Counted from the first letter of the stretch, positions 35,101 to 44,702 are shown. The stretch is 64,000 nt of DNA from Deinococcus sp. AB2017081 (GCF_034440735.1 NZ_CP140098.1:1977501-2041500), one strand, 5' to 3'. Made by a program: numbers and translations. The notes: generated from the letters alone by a model not told the origin.

Positions 35101-38100
35101 GGGCAGACGCTCACCGGTGACCTGTCGGCGCGGGCCAACGTCCTGAGCGGGGCCCTGACCGCCGGGCCACTCGCCGTGACCGCCGCCGGGGGGCGGATCC
35201 GAGCCACCGGCACCTTCGCCGCACACACGGTGACCGCGAGTGGCCGCCTGACCCTGCCCGCGACCGTGTCCGACCTGAATGTGCGGGTGCGCGGCCCGTA
35301 TCTCGATGCCGATGCCCGGGGCGGGATCGCCGATCTGCGCGGCACCGTCACCGTGAAGGCCATGAGCTACGGCACCGATCCCGCCCGCGTGACCGTGCCC
35401 GCCCAGACCTTCCCCCTGACAGCCTCCGTGACGGGTGCCCGCGCCACCGTGGGCGGCCTGACGTACCGTGCCGGAACGTGGGTCGGGGCACTCCAGGCCC
35501 GCTACACGCTGGCGGGCACGCCGGGGGCGCTGCGGCTGGTGGGCACGGGTTCAGGACTCGCCGCCGTCCCCAGCGGGCCGGTCACCGGGCGCGTCACGGT
35601 GCTGCCGGCGCTGGGAGGCACCCTCCAGGCCAGCCTCTCTCCCTTCGCCGGACTGCTCCCCGAGGCGCTGCGGCCCGAGATCACGCCGGGGCAGCTCACC
35701 GCGCAGCTCGCGCCGACCTCGGCCACGCTGGCGCTCCAGGGGACGCGGTACCAGGGCGACCCGCTGGGGCTGGACGCCCGCGTGTCGTGGCAGGGTGGTC
35801 TGCGGGCCAGCGGCACCCTGAGTCATCCCGGCACCCGCCTGCCCGTGCGCTACGACGGTCAGACCCTGAGCATCGCCGGTGCCGTGCTGGACGCCCGTGC
35901 CCTGCGGCCGGTGCTGCCCGGGGCCCAGGGCCGCGCCACGCTGGACGTGCAGGTGCCGGGCCTGGACATCGCCCGCGCCAGTGCGCGTGCCCGCGTCGAC
36001 CTGCGGGCGCAGGGCCAGCGGGCCGCCGGCAGTGTCCGCCTCGTACGCGGGCAGCTCTCGGCGGATCTGACGAGCAGCCTGGGCGGCGTCCCGATCCGCG
36101 TCCGTGGCCCGCTGTACCCCAGCGCCGACGCGACCCTGACGTACCAGACCCTGACCGGCACGCTGCGCGGCGCGGCCGACTCCGCCCTGACCCTGCGCGT
36201 GACCGGCACGTACCAGCAGCAGGCGGTGAACCTGACCGCGACCGCCACCGGCCTGACCGGCACCCAACCCGCCCTGCGTGTGGCGGGCCGCGCCGCCGGA
36301 GCCGACGTGACCCTCGCCGTGACCCGCAGTGCCGGCACGGGCCTGGATGGCTGGAAGACGACCGGCAGCGTCGTGCTGGCCGATCTGAAGCCCCTGACCG
36401 GGAGCGCCGGCACCGTCCAGGCGACCGTCGGCGGTACGCTGGCCGACCTGCGCGTGACGGCGCGGGGCGAGGCTGCTGGGGTGGCCTTCACCGCGCCCCT
36501 GTCGTACCGGGACAGCTCCCTGCGCGTGGCCGGGGCCACCGCCCGCCTGCCCCTGGGCACCGTGCGGGCCAGCGGCACCGTCCTCCCCGATCTGGCCCTG
36601 AGTGCCCGCGCCACGCTGACCTCCGGCGTGCCCGGCACCTACCTGGCCCAGATCGGCGGCACCTTCGCCCGGCCCGACGTATCGGTGCAGGGCCGGCTGA
36701 GCGGAGGCGTGGCGGGACTCCAGGCCGCCGGCACCATCCTGGGTGCGCACCTGCTTGGCCAGGACTACCGCGCCGTCATGACCGGCCCCCGGCTGGCCGG
36801 CAGCGTGCGCGGCCAGCTCGGCTCGAACGCCCTGGGCGGCCTGCTCGACGCCCAGCTGAAGCTGGACACGACCTATCTGGCCGGCCCCACGCGGGTCGAT
36901 CTGCGCGGTACCCCCGGCTGGAACCTGCGCCGGGGCTGGAGCGGAACACTGCGGGCCACCGGCACCGTGCCCGGTGGCCCGCTGGACGCCGTGCTGGACG
37001 GCGCGGGTGCCCTGAAGCTCGCGGGCATGGTCGGCCTGCCCCCGCAGCAGGCCCGCGTGACCGGCACCCTGCCCGCGTCTTTGCCCTTCCGCCCCGGCGG
37101 CACCGTGACCCTGGCCGCCCTGGACGCCGGGGCGCTGTGGGGCCGTGCGGATCAGCTGCGCGTGAGCGGCACCGCCACCCTGGGCGGCCGGACGTGGAGT
37201 GCCCTGGAGGCCGCCTTCCAGGGCGCCGTCGCGGACAGCGGCGACGACCTGAGCGGTGACGTGTCCCTCAGCTACCGCGCCGGGAACGTCGGCATGCGGC
37301 TCGTCGGGCCACGGGTGTCGGGAAGCGGCCGCCTGAACGCGGGGCGCTACGACGTGACCCTGCGTGCCCAGCCGGTGCGTGTGGCCCGCCTGCTGCCCGC
37401 TGGCCTGAACATCCCCACACTGGATATCGCGGGAACGGTCGCGGCCACGGGCACCCTGAGCGGTGGCCCTCAGAGCGTCACCGTGCGCTCGCTGGCCGTG
37501 CGCGGCGAGCAGGGACAGGCGGGGCCGTTCAGCGTGTACGGCAGCGCCACCTACACCCCGCAGCGCATCGACGCGGCCCTGAGCGGCAGTCTGCGCGGCG
37601 GAGTACTGAGCGCCCAGGGCGCGCTGCCGGACGGCGTCCGGATCACGGTGCGCGATCTGGCGACCAGCTATGTCGGTGCGGCCAGCCTGGGCCAGGGTAC
37701 CCTCGGGGCCAGCGTGACCGTGCGTGGCCGGGTCACCGACCCGACCCTGGAGGGCACCGTCAGTGCCCGCACCGATCTCGTGGACGCCCTGCTGACCGTG
37801 GCCGGCCGCGCCGCCGACCCCCACCTGACCGCGCGGGCCACGCTGCTCGGGGCGGCCAGAGGCACGCTCTACGCCGATCTGAGCGACCTCGACCTTCCGC
37901 AGGGCCGCGTGACGGCCCACGTCTACGGCACAGCCGGCAGCGGCGGCACTGAGGCCGACCTGGATCTGCGCGGCACGTGGCCGCAGCTCGCCGGCACCAT
38001 GACCGCCCGCGTGGCGGGCCTGACCCAGCCTGTGACCCTTGCTGGCGACGGCCGCGGCACCTACCGGCTCGACGCCGGGCCGCTGGGCGGGGGTAGCCTG

Positions 38101-41100
38101 ACCCTGACCCGCACGGCTGGCTTCCTGCCTGCCCTGAGTGGTGCCCTGAGCCTCACGCCGCTGCCTGTGGTCGGCGGTCTCGGCAGCGCCACCGTGGACG
38201 CCACCCTGGGCGGCACGCTGGCCGCTCCGACCGTTGCGGCGCAGCTCGCCACGCGGGGCGCTTCGGTCTCCGGTGTGGGCCTGAACGACACCACGGGCAC
38301 CGTCGCCTTCACGCAGGGCGTCCTGAGCGGCACCCTTGCCCAGCGCGGCGCGACGGTCGCCACGCTACAGGGCAGTGCGGTGACCCTCTCGGGGCTGGCA
38401 CTGGACGTCGCCGGCAGCCGCGTGGCCGTGAGCGGACGGGCCTCGCTTCCGGGCACCGCCGACGTGACCGTGGCCGCCAGTGGCACGGTGGACGGCACGC
38501 TGCGGGCCACCTACGCGGCACGGGCGCTGGCCGTGCAGGGCCGCGTGACCGGCCCGCAGGATCTGGAGGCCACGGTCAATCTTCGGCTCGACCCACTGAC
38601 CGGCTGGCATGGGGGTGCCCAGGTGCGCGGCGGGCCCGCCGGAGTGCTCACGAGTCCGGCCGAACTGACGGTCAGCGGGCCCCTCGCGTTCCCCCGCGTC
38701 GGCGCGCAGGCGGGCGTGCTGGGGGCGGGTGCCCGGATCGTCGCCACGGCGCGCTACGTGCAGCTGCGGCTCGTCGATGGGCCCGGTGCGTCGGCCAGCG
38801 GCGTCGTGGAACTGCGGCCGGATGGGCAGGGCGAGTGGTCGTGGATCGGCGCGGCCCAGCTGACCCGCCCGGAACTGGGGATCAGCGTGACCCCCAGCGG
38901 CCCGCTGGCCGATCCCAGCGTGCTGCTCAGCGTGCGCCGGGGCGAGTGGCGGGCCTCCGGCACCGCCAGCCTGCGCAGCGCCGACCTGACCGTGACGGAC
39001 GGTGAACGCGACGGCCGCGTCACGTGGAACGGCTCGCAGGTCGCCGCGACCCTGCCCGGCCTGCGCCTGTCGCGCCTGAACCTGCCCGGCTACGACGGCA
39101 CCGTGACCGCCTCGGGCCAGGTGCAGTCCGACGGGCAGGCCGGCGCCCTGAACGTCCGCCTGGAGGGGCTGCAGACCCCACTGGACGTGCCGTACCTGGG
39201 CATCGACCTCTCGGGCGACGTCCGTGCGGACATCACCCTGAGCGGTGGCCAGCCCGCCGTCCGGGCCACCGCGACCCTGCCGGCTGGCACCCTCACGCTG
39301 GACGCCGCGCAGGTCGCAGGTCGCTGGACGGGGCGGGTGGGGGGACAGGTGACCAGAGAGGCCGGCACCCTGGCCGTGGACATCGGGGCGGACGCGAATG
39401 GACTGACCGGAACGGCCACCCTGAACGACTATCCGGTCGAGGCCGCCGGACAGAACCTCGCGCTGGACGGCACCCTGACCCTGGCCGGGCAGACCTTCAC
39501 CGCCGCGCTGACGGCCGCGAGCGGCGTGGGCAGCGCCAGCGTGGACGCCTCGGGCGGGATCGCGGACGTGCTGCCCGCCGCGTCGTCGGTGCTGGCGGTG
39601 GCCCCCACCGATCAGGGCTACAGCGTGCGGGCCACGCTGGACGGTCTGGAGGTCCGCGACCTCAAGCTCGCGCCGGGCCTCTCCGGCCCCCTGAGCGGTG
39701 AGGCCACCCTGCGGGACGGGGGCGGCACCTTCGTCGTACAGGCCGATCCGCTGACCATCGGCAGCCGGACACTGCCCGCCCGCATCGAGGGCACGCAGGT
39801 CTCCGGCGACTGGCGGATCCGCGGGTTCCTGGGCGAATCTGAATTCACGGCGGGCCTGAGCGGCGGCGAGGTCTTCGGCCAGGGCAGCCTGCGGGCCCTG
39901 CCGCTGGGCGCGGTGGTCGGTGCGGTGGCCGGCACGACCCCCGGCGAGGGGGTGCTGACCGGCGTGGTGCGCTTCCGCTTCCCGCTGGGCGACCCACTGG
40001 CGGGCAGCGCCACCGTCGTTGCCGAGCGCATCCGTGTGAGCGCGACCTCCATGCAGAACGGCGTGCCCATGACCGACACGCTGATCGGCAGCGGTTCCCT
40101 GGACTTCGCGGCGCGGGAACTGCGCTCGGTGAACATCCAGCTCGCCGGAGCCGGCACGTGGGACGTCCGGGGGCAGTACACCCGCCAGAAGGTCGATCTC
40201 ACGGCCCAGTTCACCGACACGACCTTCACGCCGGTGCTGCAGCTCGTGCCGGCGCTGGCCGATCTGGACACCACCTTCAAGGGTACGGTCGTCCTGAGTG
40301 CGGCCGGAACCTACGACCGGCCCAGGGCAGCTGTGCGCGTGCAGAACGTCAGCGGCAGCGTCGCAGGCCTGAGCGTGCAGGTGCCGCGCTTCGCGGGGGA
40401 TCTCCCGGACAGCGGCGCGTTCACGGCCGGCGGACGGGTGCTCACGGGCGGCGCCGTGGGCACGGACGGCACCGTGACGATCCGGGGCCAGCTGACGCTC
40501 GGGACGCTGAGCGGTACCGCCGTGACCTTCCAGGGCCTGCTCGCCCCACAGGCGCTCGGTGCCCTGCCGAACACCACCGCGGTTCTGGCCCAGGAGAGCG
40601 ATTCCCGCTGGAGCGTGAACGTCCAGAGCCGCAGCGCTAGTGCGGCGAGCGGCACCGGTACCCTGAGCGTGACCGGGGACATCGCGCCGCGCTGGAACCT
40701 GCGTCTGGCCGCCCGCAACTACAACCTGCCGCTGGCCGTGGTCTATGGCCGCGACAGCGCGCTGAATGCCGATCTGAGCGCCGTCGACGACGGTACCGTG
40801 ATCCGCGTGACGGGCGCGGCGGATTTCCTGCGCCTGACGCTGGGCCGGGTGGACGCGCCCACGACCATCCCGTCGCCGGGGCAGAGCACCGCCGCCCCCA
40901 CGACGGGCCGCACCACCGACAACTACGCCAGCCCCCTGCCCGAGGCCTACACGACCTTCCCCAGACCCGCCGAGGAGCAGGCTGCGCCCGCCGCCCGGCC
41001 CTTCCTCCAGCGGCTGGTGCTGGAGGACATCCCCATCCGGGCGCCGAACGGCATCCGCGTGGACGAGAACCTGGTGCGGGCCGAGTTCAGCGGCAACCTG

Positions 41101-41916
41101 CGCGTGTCCGGCACGGGGGCCAGACCGCTGCTGGCCGGCACCATCCAGTCGCAGCGCGGCTTCATCTACCTGCGCGAGAACGAGTTCACGCTGCAGGACT
41201 CCACTGTCACCTTCGACGGTTCCGGGCTGTATCCTGCCTTCGACATCGCCGCCCAGGGTACGGTGCCCTCGTCCACGACCGGCCAGAACGTCCCGGTGGG
41301 TGTCAGTCTGAAGGGACAGTTCGTGACCCGCCCGACCGGCGACACGGTGCTCGATCTCACGACCACGCTGTCGTGTACCCAGTCCGGGCCGGCGTGCAGC
41401 GATCCCGCGACCAGCCGCGCCTACACCGAGCCGGAACTGTACGCCCTGGTCGCCACCGGCGTGCCCAACCTGACGGCCCTGCCCCAGAACCTGGGCTCGC
41501 TGGGCACCAGCGCCCTCCAGACGGCCCTCAACGTCTTCGTGCTGGGCGAGGTCGAGCGCACCATTGCCCGCGCGTTCGGGCTGGACGTCTTCCGCTTCAC
41601 GCCGCAGCTCGCCAACGCCGACGGCTCGCTGGGGGCCACGCTGACCTTCGGCTCGTACCTGGGCCGCAACCTGTATCTGCAGTACCAGGTGAACCTGAAC
41701 GGCGAGGGCCTGATCGACGCGACCTACAACACCCCGGACAACCGCTTCACCTTCCGGGTCAGCACGCCGATCACGGGCCTCGACCTGCAGTCCCTGCGCC
41801 CGAACTTCAGCACCGCCTATAACATCAGCCCGCGCACCAGCGTGAGCATCGGGGTCGAGAACACGCCCCAGACGACCCGCGTGCGCTTCGGCGTGATCTA
41901 CCGCTTCGGGCAGTAA
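32101..41916 (+). CDS. tamB: TamB-family translocation/lipid-transfer protein (DUF490), very large
   Basis: The 3271-residue protein has a Pro-rich cytoplasmic N-terminus, one membrane helix (VWPWVLAGVLTVLALVVAFLP, about residues 24-44), and then about 2800 residues of short amphipathic beta strands with GTL/VTG repeats. It ends with a DUF490/TamB domain (IRAPNGIRVDENLVRAEFSG, then RGFIYLRENEFTLQDSTVTF, FGVIYRFGQ). TamB proteins form a hydrophobic groove linking inner and outer membranes and help move lipids or outer-membrane proteins. E. coli TamB has about 1260 residues, so this one is over twice as long, in line with the thick Deinococcus envelope. The GTG start overlaps a short upstream ORF. 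No TamA/BamA-type gene is adjacent. Confidence 0.93.
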   Translation: MTDEFRPPDPEAVPPVPEPAPPPRRRRVWPWVLAGVLTVLALVVAFLPTLLGGLLVRQFGGPAGVSAGRVGGTLWAPRIEDLKVAVPGVQATAGMAGVTVRGVDVARRVVTLDVAAADATVNLKLQQLFGSSGAPAGGGGSGWTVKLGTLDVQRTRVTVDGGGASIPDGQFTVQRGSDGTLAVRGTTKYGPANADVRVTPGTAGNIFTISFDADARIAQEYWPGVSGGRLAGQYVIGDGPLRGDVKLTDGVATVPEAKFVTVTGITGGATHRGDNISFKLAGTGWNGPVTATGGVDLKAQHWTVTADAAPTVGGLARALGTTGSGGLTLRVTAGGWSTVRVKAYAKGAGTLAGVEFSRANAEYSFLNENGQTAPQTNDLAFSTDTALAGASQRIEGRWAFNRTGRATVAGTFGQKALDVQATIDAQNTLSFSGSGLGGPLRGTLALAGLKLNAALNPTYGAAQARVAITGVPSDLRAVITNGQAGPFPLAGTAALDGRGLRVDLGTAAVDLDRSFRGTWRARNLQGAGLTLDGAGRIDLTGGDVTGTLAARVPGLTDTLRGPLDVNYVRQEGTFAPGGQRLTWAGDAFRASVRGLRATGGLNVDGDVTVTTTLKAFGTVTAQGNGFSVTATGRGTRASVRAVAGGVTVLADTGLSAPYDTTARVQGADIQGTLSMDQGVRFTLTTRGDTARGVIDGQNVTASGRVNLASLRPLLRVPDLAGTLDLNLAGTGGTARVDAAASGVSVAGTLTRAAGAVNAALTARAQGAVARVTGRVFPDVQTTGTVTAQGQTLNVGVSGPYGALSARATGRTGDLAFGGVTIPAQAVNLRGTLTPRLAVSGTWGDLSATYDAATGLARVSGQQALTAFGQAGRVQGRATWGPPTAGSAAWRGAVDLSGVLDQYTLSASGPWNALNLLVTDAEGLQARGTAALPDGRYTVDVRGPIAGQTGQKGLYVDGHIEGRGTEPRGQVTVTDGVGGRATVALRGFSDFDVQAQGLTLAGQTLTGDLSARANVLSGALTAGPLAVTAAGGRIRATGTFAAHTVTASGRLTLPATVSDLNVRVRGPYLDADARGGIADLRGTVTVKAMSYGTDPARVTVPAQTFPLTASVTGARATVGGLTYRAGTWVGALQARYTLAGTPGALRLVGTGSGLAAVPSGPVTGRVTVLPALGGTLQASLSPFAGLLPEALRPEITPGQLTAQLAPTSATLALQGTRYQGDPLGLDARVSWQGGLRASGTLSHPGTRLPVRYDGQTLSIAGAVLDARALRPVLPGAQGRATLDVQVPGLDIARASARARVDLRAQGQRAAGSVRLVRGQLSADLTSSLGGVPIRVRGPLYPSADATLTYQTLTGTLRGAADSALTLRVTGTYQQQAVNLTATATGLTGTQPALRVAGRAAGADVTLAVTRSAGTGLDGWKTTGSVVLADLKPLTGSAGTVQATVGGTLADLRVTARGEAAGVAFTAPLSYRDSSLRVAGATARLPLGTVRASGTVLPDLALSARATLTSGVPGTYLAQIGGTFARPDVSVQGRLSGGVAGLQAAGTILGAHLLGQDYRAVMTGPRLAGSVRGQLGSNALGGLLDAQLKLDTTYLAGPTRVDLRGTPGWNLRRGWSGTLRATGTVPGGPLDAVLDGAGALKLAGMVGLPPQQARVTGTLPASLPFRPGGTVTLAALDAGALWGRADQLRVSGTATLGGRTWSALEAAFQGAVADSGDDLSGDVSLSYRAGNVGMRLVGPRVSGSGRLNAGRYDVTLRAQPVRVARLLPAGLNIPTLDIAGTVAATGTLSGGPQSVTVRSLAVRGEQGQAGPFSVYGSATYTPQRIDAALSGSLRGGVLSAQGALPDGVRITVRDLATSYVGAASLGQGTLGASVTVRGRVTDPTLEGTVSARTDLVDALLTVAGRAADPHLTARATLLGAARGTLYADLSDLDLPQGRVTAHVYGTAGSGGTEADLDLRGTWPQLAGTMTARVAGLTQPVTLAGDGRGTYRLDAGPLGGGSLTLTRTAGFLPALSGALSLTPLPVVGGLGSATVDATLGGTLAAPTVAAQLATRGASVSGVGLNDTTGTVAFTQGVLSGTLAQRGATVATLQGSAVTLSGLALDVAGSRVAVSGRASLPGTADVTVAASGTVDGTLRATYAARALAVQGRVTGPQDLEATVNLRLDPLTGWHGGAQVRGGPAGVLTSPAELTVSGPLAFPRVGAQAGVLGAGARIVATARYVQLRLVDGPGASASGVVELRPDGQGEWSWIGAAQLTRPELGISVTPSGPLADPSVLLSVRRGEWRASGTASLRSADLTVTDGERDGRVTWNGSQVAATLPGLRLSRLNLPGYDGTVTASGQVQSDGQAGALNVRLEGLQTPLDVPYLGIDLSGDVRADITLSGGQPAVRATATLPAGTLTLDAAQVAGRWTGRVGGQVTREAGTLAVDIGADANGLTGTATLNDYPVEAAGQNLALDGTLTLAGQTFTAALTAASGVGSASVDASGGIADVLPAASSVLAVAPTDQGYSVRATLDGLEVRDLKLAPGLSGPLSGEATLRDGGGTFVVQADPLTIGSRTLPARIEGTQVSGDWRIRGFLGESEFTAGLSGGEVFGQGSLRALPLGAVVGAVAGTTPGEGVLTGVVRFRFPLGDPLAGSATVVAERIRVSATSMQNGVPMTDTLIGSGSLDFAARELRSVNIQLAGAGTWDVRGQYTRQKVDLTAQFTDTTFTPVLQLVPALADLDTTFKGTVVLSAAGTYDRPRAAVRVQNVSGSVAGLSVQVPRFAGDLPDSGAFTAGGRVLTGGAVGTDGTVTIRGQLTLGTLSGTAVTFQGLLAPQALGALPNTTAVLAQESDSRWSVNVQSRSASAASGTGTLSVTGDIAPRWNLRLAARNYNLPLAVVYGRDSALNADLSAVDDGTVIRVTGAADFLRLTLGRVDAPTTIPSPGQSTAAPTTGRTTDNYASPLPEAYTTFPRPAEEQAAPAARPFLQRLVLEDIPIRAPNGIRVDENLVRAEFSGNLRVSGTGARPLLAGTIQSQRGFIYLRENEFTLQDSTVTFDGSGLYPAFDIAAQGTVPSSTTGQNVPVGVSLKGQFVTRPTGDTVLDLTTTLSCTQSGPACSDPATSRAYTEPELYALVATGVPNLTALPQNLGSLGTSALQTALNVFVLGEVERTIARAFGLDVFRFTPQLANADGSLGATLTFGSYLGRNLYLQYQVNLNGEGLIDATYNTPDNRFTFRVSTPITGLDLQSLRPNFSTAYNISPRTSVSIGVENTPQTTRVRFGVIYRFGQ

Positions 41917-41942
41917 GGGTAGACGGAGGGGAAGACGCGGAA

Positions 41943-41969
41943 ACCGCGCCCGGACGATCCGGACGCGGT
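41943..41969. terminator. Hairpin between tamB and the next gene
   Basis: ACCGCG/CGCGGT and CCGGA/TCCGG stack with one mismatch around CGA. It has no T-run and could serve both converging genes. Confidence 0.55.
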
Positions 41970-41985
41970 CATGCGGAGACGCGGC

Positions 41986-42441
41986 TCAGCGCCCGACGGT
42001 CACGCTCGCGCGGGGCTCCAGGGCATAGAAGGCGACCACGGCCACCAGGGTACCCACCCAGCCGGGGGCGCTGCCCAGTTCCAGCTCGAAGGGGCGGCCC
42101 AGCACGGTGCTGCCCAGCTGCCCGACCAGTGTCTCGCCGGTCTGCTGCGCCACCACGTTCCACCCGACGATGGGCTCGCCCATGAAGCCGGTCACGCGAT
42201 CCACACCGCGCAGCGTGAGCTTCTGGCTGCCCACGTTGCCGCGCAGTTCGCCGTCGGCGAGTTCGATCTTCACGGAGTCGGTGCCCACGGTGCCCTGCAC
42301 GCCGCGCTCAGTGATCTCGAGGTCGATGTCCTTGCCATGCAGCTTGCCGCCCGCGCGGCCCTTGATCGTGTCGCCGTCGATGACGCAGCGGATGTCGTAT
42401 CCGCTCTCGCCCCCGAGGCGTCCTTTGATGAGGTCGTCCAT
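41986..42441 (-). CDS. Unknown small protein with beta-rich repeats
   Basis: The 151-residue product has no signal peptide. It is made of short strands with GxxG turns (GRLGGESGYDIRCVIDGDTIKGRAGGK) and ends with a single hydrophobic stretch, GWVGTLVAVVAFYALEP. No domain was recognised. The ATG at 42441 follows TATACT by 7 nt, a very good -10. It converges with tamB. Function unknown. Confidence 0.75.
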   Translation of the reverse strand: MDDLIKGRLGGESGYDIRCVIDGDTIKGRAGGKLHGKDIDLEITERGVQGTVGTDSVKIELADGELRGNVGSQKLTLRGVDRVTGFMGEPIVGWNVVAQQTGETLVGQLGSTVLGRPFELELGSAPGWVGTLVAVVAFYALEPRASVTVGR

Positions 42442-42448
42442 GCGCGGA

Positions 42449-42454
42449 AGTATA
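42449..42454 (-). promoter_or_regulatory. Leaderless -10 box of the unknown small gene
   Basis: TATACT, 7 nt before the ATG. Confidence 0.6.
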
Positions 42455-42511
42455 GCGGAGGGGGGGAGGGCGGCAGAGCGCAGACGGCACAGGGCGGGTG
42501 GCGCGGTTCCC

Positions 42512-44590
42512 TCAGGGGCCGACACTGCGGATGAGGCCGGTGCGCTCGAACCACTCGCGGCGGGTGAGCTGCGTACCGTCCTCGCCCAGTTGTACGCGGC
42601 CCACGTTCCAGCGCTCGAACAGGAGGCGCAGGGCACCGCCGAGCAGGGCCTCACCGAACCACGTGGGCGGGTCGCCGTTCCAGCGCAGGGTCGCGCCGTC
42701 CCACGCCAGGTGGGGGCAGGTCTCGTCGCGCGCCGCCCAGAACATGCCGCCGTGGGCTCCGAAGCGCTGGGCGCGGACGGTCACGCCCGGCTCGCGCACC
42801 TGATCGTCGTACTGGGGGGCGTCGTAGGCGGCGGCGTAGAGGTCATACAGGTGTTCCTGCAGGGCGTGCGCCTGCGACCGCAGCCGGGCCTCCTCGCGCC
42901 CGGTCAGGGTGCCCGGCCGGTCGAGCTGCGCCCGGATGTCCATGAGCTGGTTCTCGATGGGCACCAGCCGCTGGCGGGGCGTGGGCGGCGGCGGGGGCGG
43001 CGGCGGGTCACCGCGCAGCGTCGCGGCCGGGTCGCGGTACTCGCGGCTGCCCCAGCCCTGCGGTTCGCGCAGCGTCCCGTCCTCGACCACCCAGAGCCGG
43101 TTGGCGACCTCGCGGGCAAAGCGCCGGTCGTGCGTGACGATCACGACCGCCCCCGAGTAGGCATGGATGGCGTCCTCCAGCGCCTGCAGGGCCTCGACGT
43201 CCAGGTGGTTGGTCGGCTCGTCCAGCAGCAGCAGGTCGGCCCGCAGCGCACTGACCAGCGCCAGTCCGGCCCGCGCCCGCTCGCCGCCCGACAGCACCTC
43301 GGGCACCTTGCCCCAGTCGTCCGGCGTGAAGCCGGCGCGGCCCAGCACCGAGGCCGCCGTGCGTCCGAAGCGCCGCTCGAACTGCGCGTGCAGGCCCACG
43401 CCCGGCGTCAGGCCGTGCCACGTCTGATCCAGACTGGCCACGCTGACCCCGCCCGCCAGCCTCAGCACCGGCTCCGGGGGGCCAGCGTCGGGGGCCGCCT
43501 CGCCCGACAGCAGCCGCATCAGGGTCGTCTTGCCGGTGCCGTTCGCGCCCATCAGGGCCACGCGGTCGCCCTGCCGCAGCCGGAACGCCACACCCGACAG
43601 CACCGACCGGCCCCCGTAGGATTTCCCTAGGTGTTCGCCCCACGCGACCAGCCGCGCCTGCGACGTGCCCGCCAGCAACCGCATGCGGATCTGCCGTTCG
43701 GGCAGGGGCGCCTCGGGCACGGCCACCCGGCCGGCACGGGATTTCATGGCGCGGGAACGGCGGCCCCAGCGGTCGAGCTGCTCCACGCTGCCCGACAGCC
43801 GCGCCGCCTCGCGCTCGCCCAGGCGCGAGGCGCGGGACTGCGTGCGGCGCTCCAGCTCGCGCTGCGCCCGCGCCCGCGAGTAGCCGCCTGCGTAGGCGAT
43901 GCCCTCGCCCTCCTCCAGCCACACCGAGCGCCCCGCCACGGCGTCCAGGAAGTCGCGGTCGTGGCTGGTGAGCAGCACGCCGCCTCCGAAGGCCCGCAGC
44001 CAGCCCTCCAGCCACTCGCGCATCCGCACGTCCAGGTGGTTGGTCGGCTCGTCCAGCACCAGCAGGTCGGGCTCGCGGGCCAGGGCCAGGGCCAGCGCCA
44101 GCCGCGTGCGCTCCCCGCCCGAGAGTGTCGCGGCCTCGCGCCCCAGAAAGCGTGTGAGATCGAGCATGCCCAGGATGCGCCGCACCCGCGTGGGCCACGC
44201 ATACGCCTGCGCCGCCTCCAGCCGGGCGTGCAGCGCCGTCCACGCGTCCAGCACCGCCGGGTCGCCCAGATCGGCTTCCAGCGCCAGCAGCTCGGCTTCC
44301 AGCTCGCGGTAGGGGTGCGCGGCGTCGATCAGCGTTTGTACGCTCACGCCCGCCGGGTGGGCGTGGTGCTGCGCCAGCGCCGCCGTCCGCAGGCCATCGG
44401 CGCGCCACACGCTGCCCTCGTCCGGTACCGCCTCGCCCGTCAGCACCCGCAGCAGCGTCGTCTTGCCCGCTCCGTTGCGCCCCAGCAGCGCCACCCGCTC
44501 GCCCGAGGTCACCGACACCGACACGCCATCCAGCACGGCCCGTCCGCCGTACACGACGGTGATGTCCTCGGCGACCAGCAGCGTACCCAC
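42512..44590 (-). CDS. ABC-F ATPase with poly-proline linker and extra C-terminal region
   Basis: The 692-residue protein has two ABC domains and no membrane segment. The first has Walker A GRNGAGKT and signature LSGGERTRLA; the second has GANGTGKT and LSGGERARAG. Both carry DEPTNHLD. An Arg-rich linker joins them. This is the ABC-F type, which acts on ribosomes in antibiotic resistance or translation control. After the second domain comes an eight-proline run and about 150 further residues with a coiled-coil-like stretch (RLRSQAHALQEHLYDLYAA). These end in a region that does not match an ABC-F part I recognise. GTG at 44590 follows TAGCCT by 7 nt; upstream residues in the open frame lack family character. 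Confidence 0.9.
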   Translation of the reverse strand: MGTLLVAEDITVVYGGRAVLDGVSVSVTSGERVALLGRNGAGKTTLLRVLTGEAVPDEGSVWRADGLRTAALAQHHAHPAGVSVQTLIDAAHPYRELEAELLALEADLGDPAVLDAWTALHARLEAAQAYAWPTRVRRILGMLDLTRFLGREAATLSGGERTRLALALALAREPDLLVLDEPTNHLDVRMREWLEGWLRAFGGGVLLTSHDRDFLDAVAGRSVWLEEGEGIAYAGGYSRARAQRELERRTQSRASRLGEREAARLSGSVEQLDRWGRRSRAMKSRAGRVAVPEAPLPERQIRMRLLAGTSQARLVAWGEHLGKSYGGRSVLSGVAFRLRQGDRVALMGANGTGKTTLMRLLSGEAAPDAGPPEPVLRLAGGVSVASLDQTWHGLTPGVGLHAQFERRFGRTAASVLGRAGFTPDDWGKVPEVLSGGERARAGLALVSALRADLLLLDEPTNHLDVEALQALEDAIHAYSGAVVIVTHDRRFAREVANRLWVVEDGTLREPQGWGSREYRDPAATLRGDPPPPPPPPTPRQRLVPIENQLMDIRAQLDRPGTLTGREEARLRSQAHALQEHLYDLYAAAYDAPQYDDQVREPGVTVRAQRFGAHGGMFWAARDETCPHLAWDGATLRWNGDPPTWFGEALLGGALRLLFERWNVGRVQLGEDGTQLTRREWFERTGLIRSVGP

Positions 44591-44597
44591 GAGCCCG

Positions 44598-44603
44598 AGG
44601 CTA
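44598..44603 (-). promoter_or_regulatory. Leaderless -10 box of the ABC-F gene
   Basis: TAGCCT, 7 nt before the GTG. Confidence 0.55.
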
Positions 44604-44690
44604 GCAGAGGGCCGGGGAGAGGAACTGAGCCGGATGGCGCAGAGGACACCACCCCGACTCAGGTGTGAGGACGGTATGAGTGATGTCCGG

Positions 44691-44696
44691 TACGCT
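44691..44696 (+). promoter_or_regulatory. Candidate leaderless -10 box of the four-helix membrane protein gene
   Basis: TACGCT, 6 nt before the GTG at 44703. Confidence 0.45.
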
Positions 44697-44702
44697 GTCG
44701 TC

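Noticed and set aside
35478..37920. Long frames in other registers inside tamB
   Set aside because: Arg/Pro/Gly-rich shadows of third-position GC bias; tamB covers the region without a break.
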